A stretch of 56,285 bases of DNA, taken from positions 1 to 56,285 of the forward strand of contig NZ_WHNY01000069.1 of NCBI RefSeq assembly GCF_013141695.1, read 5' to 3'. The stretch is from Paenibacillus plantarum (GTDB taxonomy: Bacteria > Bacillota > Bacilli > Paenibacillales > NBRC-103111). Under the pieces are notes generated by a model, which ran no database searches, was not told the DNA's origin, and saw nothing but the letters and a program-made list of their open reading frames with translations. Numbering within the stretch: the first letter of the stretch is position 1; every line of letters begins with the position of its first letter. Made by a program: the position numbers and the translations under genes. This document shows, one piece after another, positions 7,940 to 16,974 of the stretch.

Positions 7940-8920
7940 CTAATTTTTGAAAAGCTTAGGCTTATAGATGGCAAGTACGGAAACGTAGCTATTCTCTTTT
8001 CCTTCGTATAGGGTAAGCTCAAAATCAATTTGAAGCTGCTTCACACCGCTAATATCCATAATTTCATAAGGGAGTTTGCCATTACTCACCATGAAATCTG
8101 TTTTGGTTGCCAGCAGCTTTCCATCACCGTACACCGTTATTTTCGCCGGACGGTTGAAATTTCCATTTTTATCATCAAAGGTATAGTTGAATGCAAAAGT
8201 TTTATAGCTTCCACCTAAATCATAGGTAATGGATTGCCGTGCGTGTTGTCCATCTAATTTGGCACCGATCCCATGTGCGTATAGCTTGCCCTCTCTTTGC
8301 AACGGGTACACTTCGGAATCGACGGAACTTGCATCGATGCGAACGCGCTTCAACACGTTAGAGCCCACGATTTTCGAATACGGTAATTCGGTTAAATAAA
8401 CAGCACCCTCTCGCGCAGCCTCCTCCATTTCCGCCTTGTATTCAGCCGTTTTGGTATTCGTATGAACATTAAAAGTAGAATAGGTTGTTTCTAAATCATT
8501 CGCTTGTGAAGGCGCTGTATTCACAGGTGGAGGTGTTGGTTTCGGCGTAGGGACTGGCGTCTGCGTTGGAGCGCTGCCATAATCCTTTGCATCTTTATAT
8601 GGAACACCTTCCGACGTGCTTACACCAGCAGTTTTGTTTTGTAAAATGATCGTTTTACTCGCTTGATCCCAATCCACCATGAGTCCAGCCGACTCACCTA
8701 CCGCTCGCAAAGGAACATAAGAGGAACCTTCATAAATAATCGGGCTTATGACCTTGCCATCAGAATCTGTTGGCGTCCACGATTTTCCATTCAGCGTAAA
8801 CTTAATCTCGTGATTAAGAAATGCCTGAATTTGCTCGATGTTCGCAGCGGCATACCCGCCTACACCTACACCAAGCCCAAGTGTCGAAATGAACAAAGCA
8901 GAAATAACTAATTTTTTCAT
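7940..8920 (-). CDS. secreted copper-amine-oxidase-N-like / NPCBM domain protein
   Basis: A 326-residue exported protein. A signal peptide (about 1-25, ending GGYAA) is followed by a copper amine oxidase N-terminal-like domain (about 38-95, with the typical VPLRAVGESAGLMVDWD), a Pro/Thr-rich linker (about 125-140) and an NPCBM carbohydrate-binding module (about 180-320, with RIDASSVDSEVYPL and HGIGAKL). Such proteins are common in the cell envelope of Paenibacillus and are thought to bind wall or environmental glycans; no catalytic domain is visible. ATG 8920 starts a standard signal peptide; an in-frame ATG 27 bases earlier is possible. Confidence 0.8.
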   Translation of the reverse strand: MKKLVISALFISTLGLGVGVGGYAAANIEQIQAFLNHEIKFTLNGKSWTPTDSDGKVISPIIYEGSSYVPLRAVGESAGLMVDWDQASKTIILQNKTAGVSTSEGVPYKDAKDYGSAPTQTPVPTPKPTPPPVNTAPSQANDLETTYSTFNVHTNTKTAEYKAEMEEAAREGAVYLTELPYSKIVGSNVLKRVRIDASSVDSEVYPLQREGKLYAHGIGAKLDGQHARQSITYDLGGSYKTFAFNYTFDDKNGNFNRPAKITVYGDGKLLATKTDFMVSNGKLPYEIMDISGVKQLQIDFELTLYEGKENSYVSVLAIYKPKLFKN

Positions 8921-8966
8921 AATGAGAATGAGACCCCTTTTAAACATATATTTGTATACGATGATG

Positions 8967-9410
8967 CTACACCATCGTCTTCCATTCTGCCAACATTTCT
9001 TCTAACGGCCTTTTCAATTTCCGCTTATTAACTGTAATATTTACTACGTCTAACTTACCCCTAATAAAAATATCGAACTGATTAACTTTCCCTTCAACCA
9101 TATAGTAATGCAGAATATCTTCTTTAGGAATGTATTCATCATGTAACTTAATGCCTCTATCTCCAATATACGCTCGATCCAGCACGGCAGATAGGAGAAT
9201 AAGGAGGAATAGCACCCCATACTTCCCATTGCTATCTAGCGTGACAATAAAGGGTAAGAAAAATAAATTCAGCAGCGTAATGAATATTTTTTTGTAGTCA
9301 CTATAGCCAACAAGCGTAACGGTCCCAATCTGTTTCTTAGCTTTACTAGATCTGTAACTCTTAAATACCATGTACAAAACATAGACAAGAACGATCACAT
9401 ATGAAATCAT
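8967..9410 (-). CDS. small membrane protein of unknown function
   Basis: A 147-residue protein with an N-terminal membrane helix (about 1-15), a short charged stretch, then two close hydrophobic segments (about 45-80) and a cytoplasmic C-terminal domain with beta strands (HYYMVEGKVNQFDIFIRGKLDVVNI), which recalls bacterial PH-like membrane proteins. GGAGG is 10 nt upstream of the ATG. It lies 15 bp downstream of the Nudix gene and is probably co-transcribed with it. No firm family assignment. Confidence 0.65.
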   Translation of the reverse strand: MISYVIVLVYVLYMVFKSYRSSKAKKQIGTVTLVGYSDYKKIFITLLNLFFLPFIVTLDSNGKYGVLFLLILLSAVLDRAYIGDRGIKLHDEYIPKEDILHYYMVEGKVNQFDIFIRGKLDVVNITVNKRKLKRPLEEMLAEWKTMV

Positions 9411-9425
9411 TACGATGTTCGCCTC

Positions 9426-9881
9426 CTATCTTTTTGATACACTTTGTAGATAAGCCATTATACTATCCCTGTATACTTGACCCATCGTCTCCGGTAGATC
9501 GTGCAAATCAAAGTATTGCAAATCTCGGGTTTCAGCTGTTTCCATGGCTATCTCACCTGTAGCTTCGCTAGCCATATAGGCCGTCGTTACTGCGTAAAAT
9601 TCATCTCCATTGGAAAGCGTGTAATGATACTGAGCGCCAGAAAACACGCCTACTAATGCTAAGTCCCCCACTGTCAGACCTGTTTCTTCAAAAAATTCAC
9701 GTCGAGCTGTGTCTTCTAAAGACTCTCCCAAGTCCATAAGTCCTCCTGGCAACCCCCAGGTCTCATTCGGTCTTTGTTGTAGGAGAACCTGTCCCGTATC
9801 ATTAACCAAGATCACGACGGCTCCAGGCAAAATGATCGGATGATGCCCTACGAACTGTCTAAGTTGCTTATAATACTCCAT
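9426..9881 (-). CDS. Nudix hydrolase
   Basis: A 151-residue Nudix enzyme. The complete Nudix box G-x5-E-x7-REUXEEXGU can be read from GGLMDLGES through REFFEETGL (about residues 46-70). Members hydrolyse nucleoside diphosphates linked to another group with Mg2+. The N terminus (YYKQLRQFVGHHPIILPGA) resembles the ADP-ribose/house-cleaning subgroup in Bacillales, but the substrate is not determined. ATG 9881 has GGAGGTG about 9 nt upstream. The likely operon partner is the membrane protein downstream. Confidence 0.85.
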   Translation of the reverse strand: MEYYKQLRQFVGHHPIILPGAVVILVNDTGQVLLQQRPNETWGLPGGLMDLGESLEDTARREFFEETGLTVGDLALVGVFSGAQYHYTLSNGDEFYAVTTAYMASEATGEIAMETAETRDLQYFDLHDLPETMGQVYRDSIMAYLQSVSKR

Positions 9882-9951
9882 GACCCTTACACCTCCGACC
9901 GCAAGGATTTGAAAATATCCCTTATTTTAGCATAACAAGGATCCCCTTGAA

Positions 9952-9982
9952 CAAAAAAATCTGCTGCGTAATCGCAACAGAT
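9952..9982 (-). terminator. terminator of adenosine deaminase gene
   Basis: On the minus strand a 10-nt arm on each side (9973-9982 with 9959-9968, one mismatch) and a 4-nt loop are followed by seven T. It lies 16 bases after the stop codon. Confidence 0.85.
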
Positions 9983-9998
9983 CCTCTTCCACCTTTAT

Positions 9999-11045
9999 CT
10001 AATTATACACACCTAAGCTCGTAAGCTCAGCTTCCATCTCTTGTCTGAATATCCCTTTATCGTGTTCTTCCATAAAAGCAGCCTCCACACCATTCATGAT
10101 CAACTTCACTAGTTCTGGTGTTGTAAAAGCGAATCGATCAGCGATCGTGCGATACTCTTTCGTAATATCGGTTCCCGAGACACTAGGATTATCGGTGTTG
10201 ATTGTTACGATCAAACCTTGATCCAAGTACTCCCGGATCGGATAAGCCTCCCACGAAGCCACAGCTTTCGTTTGGATATTGGAGATCGGACACATTTCCA
10301 ATGGAATGCGGCGATCTTTGATCAATGCCAGAATAGCGGCATTCTCCCGAAGTCTTACCCCATGCCCGATTCGGGTTGCCCCTAAATGCGTGACCGCCTC
10401 GTAGACGTTAACCGCACCCGCTGCCTCACCGGCATGAATGGTAACAGGAATGCCCAGCTTATGTGATCTAGCGAACACTTCTCGGAAAAACTCAGGCGGA
10501 TAATTCGCCTCGTCGCCAGCCAAATCAACAGCAACAACGCCCTTCCCTATGAACTTGGCGGCTGCTTCGATGACTTCCAAATTATCTGCACAAGGATGAT
10601 TCCGCATACAAATGGCAATAACACCGAATCTCGTTCCAAAATCGCGCCCCGCACGCTTTAATCCTTGCGTGACATAGTGGAACGTCTCTTCGAGGGTTAA
10701 CCCCATGTTCCGATGCAGTTGAGGCGCGAAGCGCACCTCCACATAACGACAGTTATGCTCCACGGATTGCTCAACGACTTCATAAGCTACACGCTCTAAG
10801 GCTGCACCTGTTTGTAGGAAGCGTGTCGTAAAATCAAATTTCCCTAAGTATTCAATCAGACTGCCGCAAGAGTCCGTCACACGCATATGCGGGATCAGCC
10901 CATCCTTGTCGTAGACAGGGAGTGATATACCTTGTTCGAGAGCGAGCTCCAAAATCGTCTCAGGCTTCACACTTCCATCCAAATGTAAATGAAGATCCAC
11001 TTTCGGTAATCGTGCTAACAAATCATTTGTTCGCATGTGAGCCAT
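9999..11045 (-). CDS. add: adenosine deaminase
   Basis: A 348-residue zinc hydrolase that deaminates adenosine and deoxyadenosine to inosine and deoxyinosine in purine salvage. Metal ligands are seen in DLHLHLDGS near the N terminus, the HAGE motif in the middle (His and catalytic Glu), the His in RIGHG, and the Asp in NTDNPSVSGT near the end. Length is normal for the family. The ATG at 11045 has GGGAGAG upstream. It stands alone, with its own terminator at 9952-9982. Confidence 0.93.
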   Translation of the reverse strand: MAHMRTNDLLARLPKVDLHLHLDGSVKPETILELALEQGISLPVYDKDGLIPHMRVTDSCGSLIEYLGKFDFTTRFLQTGAALERVAYEVVEQSVEHNCRYVEVRFAPQLHRNMGLTLEETFHYVTQGLKRAGRDFGTRFGVIAICMRNHPCADNLEVIEAAAKFIGKGVVAVDLAGDEANYPPEFFREVFARSHKLGIPVTIHAGEAAGAVNVYEAVTHLGATRIGHGVRLRENAAILALIKDRRIPLEMCPISNIQTKAVASWEAYPIREYLDQGLIVTINTDNPSVSGTDITKEYRTIADRFAFTTPELVKLIMNGVEAAFMEEHDKGIFRQEMEAELTSLGVYN

Positions 11046-11206
11046 CTCCCATCTCTCCCTTTGCCTCTCTTTGACGCCAGCGCGTTAGAGAAGAATTTTA
11101 ATTACTTTAAACGAATGTGATGTCCATGTCAATATATATGACAAATATTTATTTTATTAGTATATGCGCTGTATCATGTAATATTTCCTGTCACATATAT
11201 AAAATG

Positions 11207-11245
11207 AAAAAAAATCCACAACAGGCTACTAAGCCTACTGTGGAT
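11207..11245 (-). terminator. terminator of the siderophore uptake operon
   Basis: On the minus strand a 14-nt arm pair (11232-11245 with 11214-11227, two mismatches) and a 4-nt loop are followed by eight T. It lies about 30 bases after the stop of the last permease gene. Confidence 0.85.
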
Positions 11246-11273
11246 TCTACTGTGGATTTCTATGTTTGTCCTT

Positions 11274-12311
11274 TTACGAAGCTCTCGTTCGAACTAATAA
11301 GTACAGAAAATATGGCGCTCCGATAACAGCGGCTACAATCCCCGTCGGAACCTCTGTTGGCTGAAACATCCCCCGTGCTATCGTATCCGCGACGATAAGT
11401 ATCAGCCCACCGGTAAGCGCTGAGGCTGGAATCAAAAATTGATGTTTAGGTCCAACTAGCCTTCTAGCCAGATGCGGACCAATCAAACCAACGAAGCCAA
11501 TACCACCACCGACCGCCACACATGCGCCTGCAAGCGCAACTGCTGCGGCCAGCAATCCAAGTCGTTCTCGTTCCATTCGTATCCCGAGTCCAATGGACGT
11601 CATCTCGCCCAGATTCAGCACATTCAGGACATTCGCTTTGAATATGACATAAGGAATGAGAACGACGATCCACGGTAATAAGGCCAGAACGAACTTCCAG
11701 TTGGTTCCCCAAATACTACCCGCTAACCAGATTTGAACGAACTGAAAATCGGTTGGATCCAAACGAATGCTAAGTACCATCATCAGTGCAGCAATACCCG
11801 CGGAAACCGCGATACCCACAAGGAGCAATCGGGATGACGAGATCCCTTTGCCTTTGACATACGAAAGCGTATAGATCAGAAAAGCGGCCAAACCCGCACC
11901 CAGCATAGCGATCATCGGCATGAAGAACAACGGCGCCCCAGCATTATTCGGATAAAAGGATACGACCAGAATGATCGCAAGTCCTGCTCCTGCATTAATG
12001 CCCAGAATACCTGGGTCAGCTAGCATATTTCGTGAAATCCCCTGCAAGATGGCTCCAGAAACCGCTAACCCCGCTCCTACCAGGATTGAAATCACAATAC
12101 GTGGAAGTCGGAAATCCCATAGAATAATGCCTTGTTTCGCTGTCCCGCCTCCAAAAAACGTTCGAAGCACCTCAATAGGACTCAAACGAATTACGCCAGT
12201 GTTCATACTAATAATAAATACAATGATTATAAGGACCATTAAAATCGACATCACCGTGATCGCTTTAGTCAATCTCGGTTTCTTGATACTTCCAGATTGC
12301 ATGGATGTCAT
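11274..12311 (-). CDS. FecCD-type iron-siderophore ABC permease
   Basis: A 345-residue polytopic permease of the BtuC/FecCD family, with nine to ten hydrophobic helices. Family landmarks are LPRIVISILVGAGLAVSGAILQG, NMLADPGILGINAGAG, and GGGIGFVGLIGPHLARRLVG before the C-terminal helices. It should pair with the preceding permease to form the membrane channel for a ferric siderophore. ATG 12311 is 3 bp after the upstream gene's stop and its GGGAGGG site lies inside that gene, so translation is coupled. No ATPase gene follows. Confidence 0.92.
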   Translation of the reverse strand: MTSMQSGSIKKPRLTKAITVMSILMVLIIIVFIISMNTGVIRLSPIEVLRTFFGGGTAKQGIILWDFRLPRIVISILVGAGLAVSGAILQGISRNMLADPGILGINAGAGLAIILVVSFYPNNAGAPLFFMPMIAMLGAGLAAFLIYTLSYVKGKGISSSRLLLVGIAVSAGIAALMMVLSIRLDPTDFQFVQIWLAGSIWGTNWKFVLALLPWIVVLIPYVIFKANVLNVLNLGEMTSIGLGIRMERERLGLLAAAVALAGACVAVGGGIGFVGLIGPHLARRLVGPKHQFLIPASALTGGLILIVADTIARGMFQPTEVPTGIVAAVIGAPYFLYLLVRTRAS

Positions 12312-12314
12312 TGC

Positions 12315-13355
12315 CTAATCCCTCCCCTTTTTACGGGCTAGATAAAGGAAAAATGGCACACCAATCAGAGCAATAATCGAACCTATCGGCGTCTCAAATG
12401 GCGGATTGACCATGCGGGCTCCGATATCAGCCAGCACGACCAACAACCCGCCTAATACCGCTGAGGTTGGAATGATCCAACGATAGTCAACGCCAACAAG
12501 ATAGCGGACAATATGAGGAATAATGAGACCAATAAACCCAATAGCTCCCACCGTTGCCACGGCTGCACCGGCAAGGACCAGAACCAGCACGAAGGCTGCT
12601 AGCTTCACAAGTCCCGTCCGTAAACCGAGACCTGTTGCCACATCTTCTCCCATACTTAACAGCGTAATCCAAGGTGAGATGAAAAAAGCGCCTAGTAAGG
12701 CAACGATAATCCAAGGTGCCATAATATCAACTTGCAACCACTTCGTACCTGCAACCCCTCCTGCAAACCAAAAAGCGAGATCCTGACCAATATGGTAGGA
12801 AATCGCAATCCCTTCGCTGAGCGCCAAAAGTAAAGCGCTAACAGCAGACCCTGCCAGAACGATTCGAACAGGTGTTACGCCACCCTTCGCCAACGCACTA
12901 ATGCCATAGACAAGCCCCGTTCCTATTGCAGCACCGAGGAATGAAAATAGAATGACATAGTGAAAAGGCAGTTGCGGTAAAAAGGCAAAACACAGGGCAA
13001 GCATAAAGCCTGCACCTGCGTTGATACCAAGAATACCCGGGTCCGATAACGGATTGCGTGTAACACCTTGCATAATCGCCCCTGCCACAGCAAAAGCAGC
13101 CCCAACTAAAGCTCCAGCGATTGCTCGCGGAAGCCTTAATTGTTGGATGATCAAATGCTGTGTCGAATCAGCATTAAATTGAAAGATAGCTTGCCATACC
13201 TCGCCGAAGGAGATATCTGCTGCCCCAACCGAAATAGAAGCAATCAGGCTGATCAGCAACAAAGCCAGTCCACCAAATATAATGGCTGATGCAGCTAATG
13301 GACGGGATTTCAATGGAGGTTTGACAGAGGGAACTTGCTTAACTGAACCCGTCAT
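12315..13355 (-). CDS. FecCD-type iron-siderophore ABC permease
   Basis: A 346-residue BtuC/FecCD family permease, paralogous to the next gene. It shows LRLPRAIAGALVGAAFAVAGAIMQG, NPLSDPGILGINAGAG and GAIGFIGLIIPHIVRYLVG, all typical. It forms the heterodimeric transport channel with its neighbour. The start lies 14 bp after the binding-protein stop. The substrate class (ferric hydroxamate or catecholate) cannot be fixed from permease sequence. Confidence 0.92.
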   Translation of the reverse strand: MTGSVKQVPSVKPPLKSRPLAASAIIFGGLALLLISLIASISVGAADISFGEVWQAIFQFNADSTQHLIIQQLRLPRAIAGALVGAAFAVAGAIMQGVTRNPLSDPGILGINAGAGFMLALCFAFLPQLPFHYVILFSFLGAAIGTGLVYGISALAKGGVTPVRIVLAGSAVSALLLALSEGIAISYHIGQDLAFWFAGGVAGTKWLQVDIMAPWIIVALLGAFFISPWITLLSMGEDVATGLGLRTGLVKLAAFVLVLVLAGAAVATVGAIGFIGLIIPHIVRYLVGVDYRWIIPTSAVLGGLLVVLADIGARMVNPPFETPIGSIIALIGVPFFLYLARKKGRD

Positions 13356-13369
13356 ACCCTAGCCCCCCA

Positions 13370-14380
13370 TTATTTAATGACTTTAACGATATCATCCATC
13401 ACGCGCTCGCCAGCAATTACACCGTTGTACAACCAGCTGCTCTTCGTGTCCATCTCGAATACTTTGCCTGATTTAACAGCCGGAACGTTCTTCCATAATG
13501 GATCTTCCAGGTTCCCGGCTTGACCTTTATCACTGTTAACCAAGAAAATGTAGTCTGCATCCAATTGCGCAAGCTTTTCTAAGGAAATTGGTGTCCAGTT
13601 CGCTTTAGCATCTGGCAAGACAGCTAGAATATTAGGCATTTTCAAACCAAGATCGCCATAAGCAACCGCGCCACTTGCTACTTTACCGTTAACAACAAAG
13701 AAAGATTTGTTCGTTAACCAAAGGATCGCAACCTTTTTATCACCAACAGTTGCTGCAAGTTTCGCTTTTGTATCTGTTACTTTTTGATCATATTTCTTCA
13801 ACGCGGCATTCGCTGCATCTGACTTATTAAGAATTTCGCCCATTTTCAAAAGCGTCTTACGGAAGTCAGCTGTTACTTCGCTGCCTAATACGAATGTCGG
13901 CACGACTTTGGAGTACTGATCGTATAGACCTTTTTCAACAGCAGACTCGTTTCCTACGATCATGAAATCTGGCGCAGCTTTCAAAACCGATTCAACTGGC
14001 AGATCATAACCAATCGTTGGTACGCCAGCAAGTTGTGTTTGTAGGTACTCTTGAACAGTTGTACCTTTCACGGACCATTGAACAACGGGTTTAACACCAA
14101 GAGCAAGAAGCGGATCTTCCAAGTAGGACGCGATAACCGCTTTCGGGTTCGCAGGAACCTTAACATCATGGCCCATGCTATCTTTTAAAACTTTATCAAC
14201 AGCAGGCGCAGGTGTTGCTGTCGCTGCTGCAGTAGCTGCCGGAGCAGTTGAAGTTGAAGGTGTTGTTGTGCCTGCTGCATCCTTGTCACTTCCACAAGCT
14301 GTTGCAAGTAAAGCTGCCATGCACACTGAAAGGACAGTGAATGTAACTTTAGTAGTTTTTTGTTTGTTGAAATGTATCAC
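13370..14380 (-). CDS. iron-siderophore binding lipoprotein
   Basis: A 336-residue class III periplasmic-type binding protein (PeriBP_2, FhuD/FecB family). A signal peptide and lipobox LLATAC place the lipid-modified Cys at about residue 29. A Thr/Ala/Pro-rich spacer (about 35-60) links it to the binding domain, which starts at VLKDSMGHDVKVPANPKAVIA. It delivers a ferric siderophore to the permeases encoded next. Translation starts at GTG 14380 with GGAGGG 6 nt upstream. The promoter carries two Fur boxes, so the operon should be induced by iron starvation. Confidence 0.92.
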   Translation of the reverse strand: MIHFNKQKTTKVTFTVLSVCMAALLATACGSDKDAAGTTTPSTSTAPAATAAATATPAPAVDKVLKDSMGHDVKVPANPKAVIASYLEDPLLALGVKPVVQWSVKGTTVQEYLQTQLAGVPTIGYDLPVESVLKAAPDFMIVGNESAVEKGLYDQYSKVVPTFVLGSEVTADFRKTLLKMGEILNKSDAANAALKKYDQKVTDTKAKLAATVGDKKVAILWLTNKSFFVVNGKVASGAVAYGDLGLKMPNILAVLPDAKANWTPISLEKLAQLDADYIFLVNSDKGQAGNLEDPLWKNVPAVKSGKVFEMDTKSSWLYNGVIAGERVMDDIVKVIK

Positions 14381-14410
14381 TTTGGACCCTCCTGGGTAGC
14401 TATTTATGTA

Positions 14411-14458
14411 TGATATTGATTCTCAACATATAATAATGAAAATGATTATCAATGTCAA
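14411..14458 (-). promoter_or_regulatory. Fur-regulated promoter with two Fur boxes
   Basis: On the minus strand TTGACA (14453-14458) lies 17 nt from TATTAT (14430-14435). The spacer holds TGAAAATGATTATCA (14437-14451), 14 of 15 matches to the Fur 7-1-7 consensus. A second box, TGATATTGATTCTCA (14411-14425, 13 of 15), overlies the transcription start region. This is a classical arrangement for iron repression. Confidence 0.88.
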
Positions 14459-14467
14459 TACATTCGG

Positions 14468-15163
14468 CTATATCCCAGTATTTTCTTGTTTTTTGTGAAT
14501 TACCTTCAGTGCCTCTCGTACACTTAGCGGTGATAAGTCATGGCTAGCAACGAAGGATTGTACGGCTTCAGCATCCGTCTTGGAATACTCACGCAGCGCC
14601 CATCCGATCGCTTTGCGGATGAAAAACTCTTTCGAATGGGCCATCGTCGTAATGCAATGAAATAACAACGGGACGTCGGTTTTCTTTTTATACTTCAACT
14701 GAAATAAGATTGCGGTTCGTTGCAGCCACATATGTTCGGAAGCTAACCATTTTTCCACATAAGCAGGAATTAGCTCGGGAAATCGTTGGAGATGAAAACC
14801 GATCAAGTGATCCGCAATCGTATCTACGGTGTCCCACCAAGATTGGGTTACGATGAAATGCTCCAGTATTTCGATGTGTTCCGCTGGTACGGTCTTTCGA
14901 ACTTGCAAAAGCATAATAATTGCCGTGTAAGCAAATTCACGCTCGGGCAACTGCCACAATTCCTGGGCGACGCGGACGGCCTCCTCCCCTTTCGGAAAGC
15001 CATGCTCCTTCGTGAATTGTTTGGTCAGCGCAACGCGCTCTGGATTACGAATACCGAGGAATGGAAAATGATTCTTCATATAAGCTTCCATGCTAGATGC
15101 ATTTTCCTCGTTCGTATGCGATCTAAGCCATTTCTCCAAGTCATTCGTGTATGAGGATGTCAT
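14468..15163 (-). CDS. DNA alkylation repair protein, AlkD family
   Basis: A 231-residue all-helical protein of tandem HEAT-like repeats (PF08713). The conserved SWWDTVDTIA (Trp and catalytic Asp) and FIRKAIGWALREYSKT segments are the hallmarks of AlkD, a glycosylase that removes N3- and N7-alkylpurines without base flipping. Length is normal. ATG 15163 has AAAGGAGG about 11 nt upstream. The gene ends just upstream of the Fur-controlled promoter; there is no visible terminator between them. Confidence 0.9.
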   Translation of the reverse strand: MTSSYTNDLEKWLRSHTNEENASSMEAYMKNHFPFLGIRNPERVALTKQFTKEHGFPKGEEAVRVAQELWQLPEREFAYTAIIMLLQVRKTVPAEHIEILEHFIVTQSWWDTVDTIADHLIGFHLQRFPELIPAYVEKWLASEHMWLQRTAILFQLKYKKKTDVPLLFHCITTMAHSKEFFIRKAIGWALREYSKTDAEAVQSFVASHDLSPLSVREALKVIHKKQENTGI

Positions 15164-15280
15164 CGTGAAAGTGCCTCCTTTTAGCTAAATCCTATGTGCT
15201 TATTGTAGCAATTCGCTAGCAATTCGGGTATGCTATTAGCAGAATTTTAATAGAGATGATGAATAGGATCGGTGAGAAAC

Positions 15281-16078
15281 ATGACGTATAAATTAGTTGC
15301 TGCTGACTTGGATGATACGCTGCTGCGTGATGATTTGACGATTTCACAAGAGACGGTTGATGCCATGCATCAAGCTGTTGCCAAAGGGGTAACGGTCACC
15401 ATCGCCACAGGAAGAAGCTTCCCTTCTGCTGCCAAAATTGCCAATCGCATCGGACTCAACGTCCCCATCATTACGTATCAAGGGGCTTTGATCAAAAATT
15501 TGCTAGACGAAGAAGTCCTCTACGAGCGCACTGTCCCTGTCGAGAGCGCCCGCTTCCTGCTTGATTACTGTGAGAAGAACAACTATCATCTTCAGCTTTA
15601 CCATGGGGATGAGCTTTATGCAGCTGAGGATAACGATAAGATCAAAAAATACGTGAGCTTGTCCAAGACACCTTATATTATTGGTGATTTGCGTCAGTGG
15701 ATCGATATTCCACAGCCGAAAATGCTGATTGTTGATAAACCTGAAGTTTGTGACCAAATCCGTGAGGAACTACTGCCCCTACTGGGTGACAAGCTGCATA
15801 TCACGAAATCCAAGCCACACTATTTGGAATTCATGCATAAGGAAGGTACGAAGGGACATGCGATCACGTTCCTTGCTGAGCACATCGGATGCTCATTAGA
15901 TGAAGTAATTGCACTAGGCGATGCATGGAATGATCGGGAAATGCTTGAAGTCGCTGGCCTCGGCGTTGCCATGGAGAATGCCCTGCCTGAGCTGAAAGCG
16001 TTGGCGAACTTCGTGACGAAGAGTAACAATGATGATGGCGTAAGACATGTGCTGGAAAAGTTTGTTTTAGCGGAGTAA
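15281..16078 (+). CDS. Cof-type HAD family phosphatase
   Basis: A 265-residue HAD hydrolase with a type IIB cap. Motif I (D9-L-D11-D-T) lies at the N terminus, motif II Thr in TIATGRSF, motif III Lys around the HKEGTKGHAI segment, and motif IV in ALGDAWNDREML. These enzymes dephosphorylate sugar phosphates or flavin/PLP intermediates; the specificity is not readable. ATG 15281 has GGTGAG 5 nt upstream; an in-frame GTG at 15272 is less likely. A strong terminator follows. Confidence 0.88.
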   Translation: MTYKLVAADLDDTLLRDDLTISQETVDAMHQAVAKGVTVTIATGRSFPSAAKIANRIGLNVPIITYQGALIKNLLDEEVLYERTVPVESARFLLDYCEKNNYHLQLYHGDELYAAEDNDKIKKYVSLSKTPYIIGDLRQWIDIPQPKMLIVDKPEVCDQIREELLPLLGDKLHITKSKPHYLEFMHKEGTKGHAITFLAEHIGCSLDEVIALGDAWNDREMLEVAGLGVAMENALPELKALANFVTKSNNDDGVRHVLEKFVLAE

Positions 16079-16101
16079 GTGTGGGGAAAAAGCAAAATGA
16101 G

Positions 16102-16130
16102 AAAAAGAGGTCCTTGGGGACCTCTTTTTT
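16102..16130 (+). terminator. terminator after Cof-type phosphatase
   Basis: AAAAAGAGGTCC and GGACCTCTTTTTT form a perfect 12-bp stem with a 4-nt loop and a T-run. It can also act on the converging GNAT gene. Confidence 0.9.
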
Positions 16131-16163
16131 GTGGGCAGAACGTCTATTTTTGAAAAGATCAAC

Positions 16164-16619
16164 TTATAATTCCAACGTCATAAATGAACTTAGCGGGTCA
16201 TCCGTATAATTCGCGAACGGTTTGCAGTATTGAAATCCAAAATTTTCATATAGCTTTCTGGCTGGCTCGAAAGCTTCCATGGAGCCCGTCTCCAAGCTGA
16301 TTCGCGTATAGCCGCGTTGCTTCGCTTCATTAATAATGTGTTCAAGAATTCGCTTCGCAACGCCCTTCCGATGATGTGCGGAGGATGTTCGCATTGATTT
16401 TAACTCGCCATGTTGAGTGTCCAGCTCCTTGAGAGCTCCGCAACCAACTATTTCCCCTTGTTCCCACCCACTCCAAAAAGTAACATCTGGCTTTTTTAAT
16501 CCATCCAAATTTAAGGCATGTGTACTCTCAGGCGGGGATAATGATTGCATATGTAGAAGGTGCTCCATAATGAGCGCTCTTACTTCAGAACCGGATAAAT
16601 CGTCTACTTTAATCTCCAC
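16164..16619 (-). CDS. GNAT family N-acetyltransferase
   Basis: A 151-residue acetyl-CoA-dependent acyltransferase. The acetyl-CoA loop is RTSSAHHRKGVAKRILEHII (consensus Q/RxxGxG/A variant), followed by the usual beta strand and the GFQYCKPF ending region. It resembles the Bacillus YjdJ/PhnO-like small GNATs; the acceptor substrate is unknown. GTG 16619 is chosen because GAGGAG lies 8 nt upstream; a GTG at 16628 directly follows the GAGGA and is less likely. Converges on the phosphatase gene. Confidence 0.85.
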   Translation of the reverse strand: MEIKVDDLSGSEVRALIMEHLLHMQSLSPPESTHALNLDGLKKPDVTFWSGWEQGEIVGCGALKELDTQHGELKSMRTSSAHHRKGVAKRILEHIINEAKQRGYTRISLETGSMEAFEPARKLYENFGFQYCKPFANYTDDPLSSFMTLEL

Positions 16620-16797
16620 TCTTGCCACTCCTCTGTCTCTAATTTTTATTGATTAGAATACAACATTACATCGGTCAATTCAACTGTTATTGGGTTTCTG
16701 CACAACTTGAAGTGCAGGGATTGTGTACGGTGACAACGCATCTATTGGTACTAGACAGCAAGGTTATTGGTATGAGAACATGAGTTATCCGCATTAA

Positions 16798-16811
16798 TGT
16801 AAGCGCTATCC
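16798..16811. promoter_or_regulatory. cre-like CcpA site
   Basis: TGTAAGCGCTATCC matches the catabolite-responsive element consensus in 12 or more of 14 positions. It lies about 165 bp upstream of the SDR at 16975. The rest of the 16620-16974 gap holds the family C hairpin at 16866-16906 and no gene I can support. Confidence 0.4.
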
Positions 16812-16865
16812 ATAACATGAAGGGCATAAAAATTTCATGAGCTTAATATCCATACCCATGAGGTA

Positions 16866-16906
16866 AAATAAACGACTCCCCCGTCCAACAAGGACGGAGC
16901 GTTTAT
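16866..16906. repeat. 41-bp hairpin element family C, copy 1
   Basis: Outer arms ATAAACG/CGTTTAT and inner arms CCGTCC/GGACGG fold into a hairpin. The element aligns without gaps to 38098-38138, with 30 of 41 positions identical. No gene ends near it, so a terminator role is not obvious here. Confidence 0.6.
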
Positions 16907-16974
16907 GGAAAAATACAGCCTACTTATTAAGTGAAACATATAAACTCTATATTTCAAAAAGGAGCGTGAATCCT

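Noticed and set aside
7801..8028. 75-codon open frame on the minus strand
   Set aside because: It runs through repeat A copy 1 and the 3' end of the NPCBM gene in another frame. Its sequence is made by the repeat units, and there is no good ribosome site.
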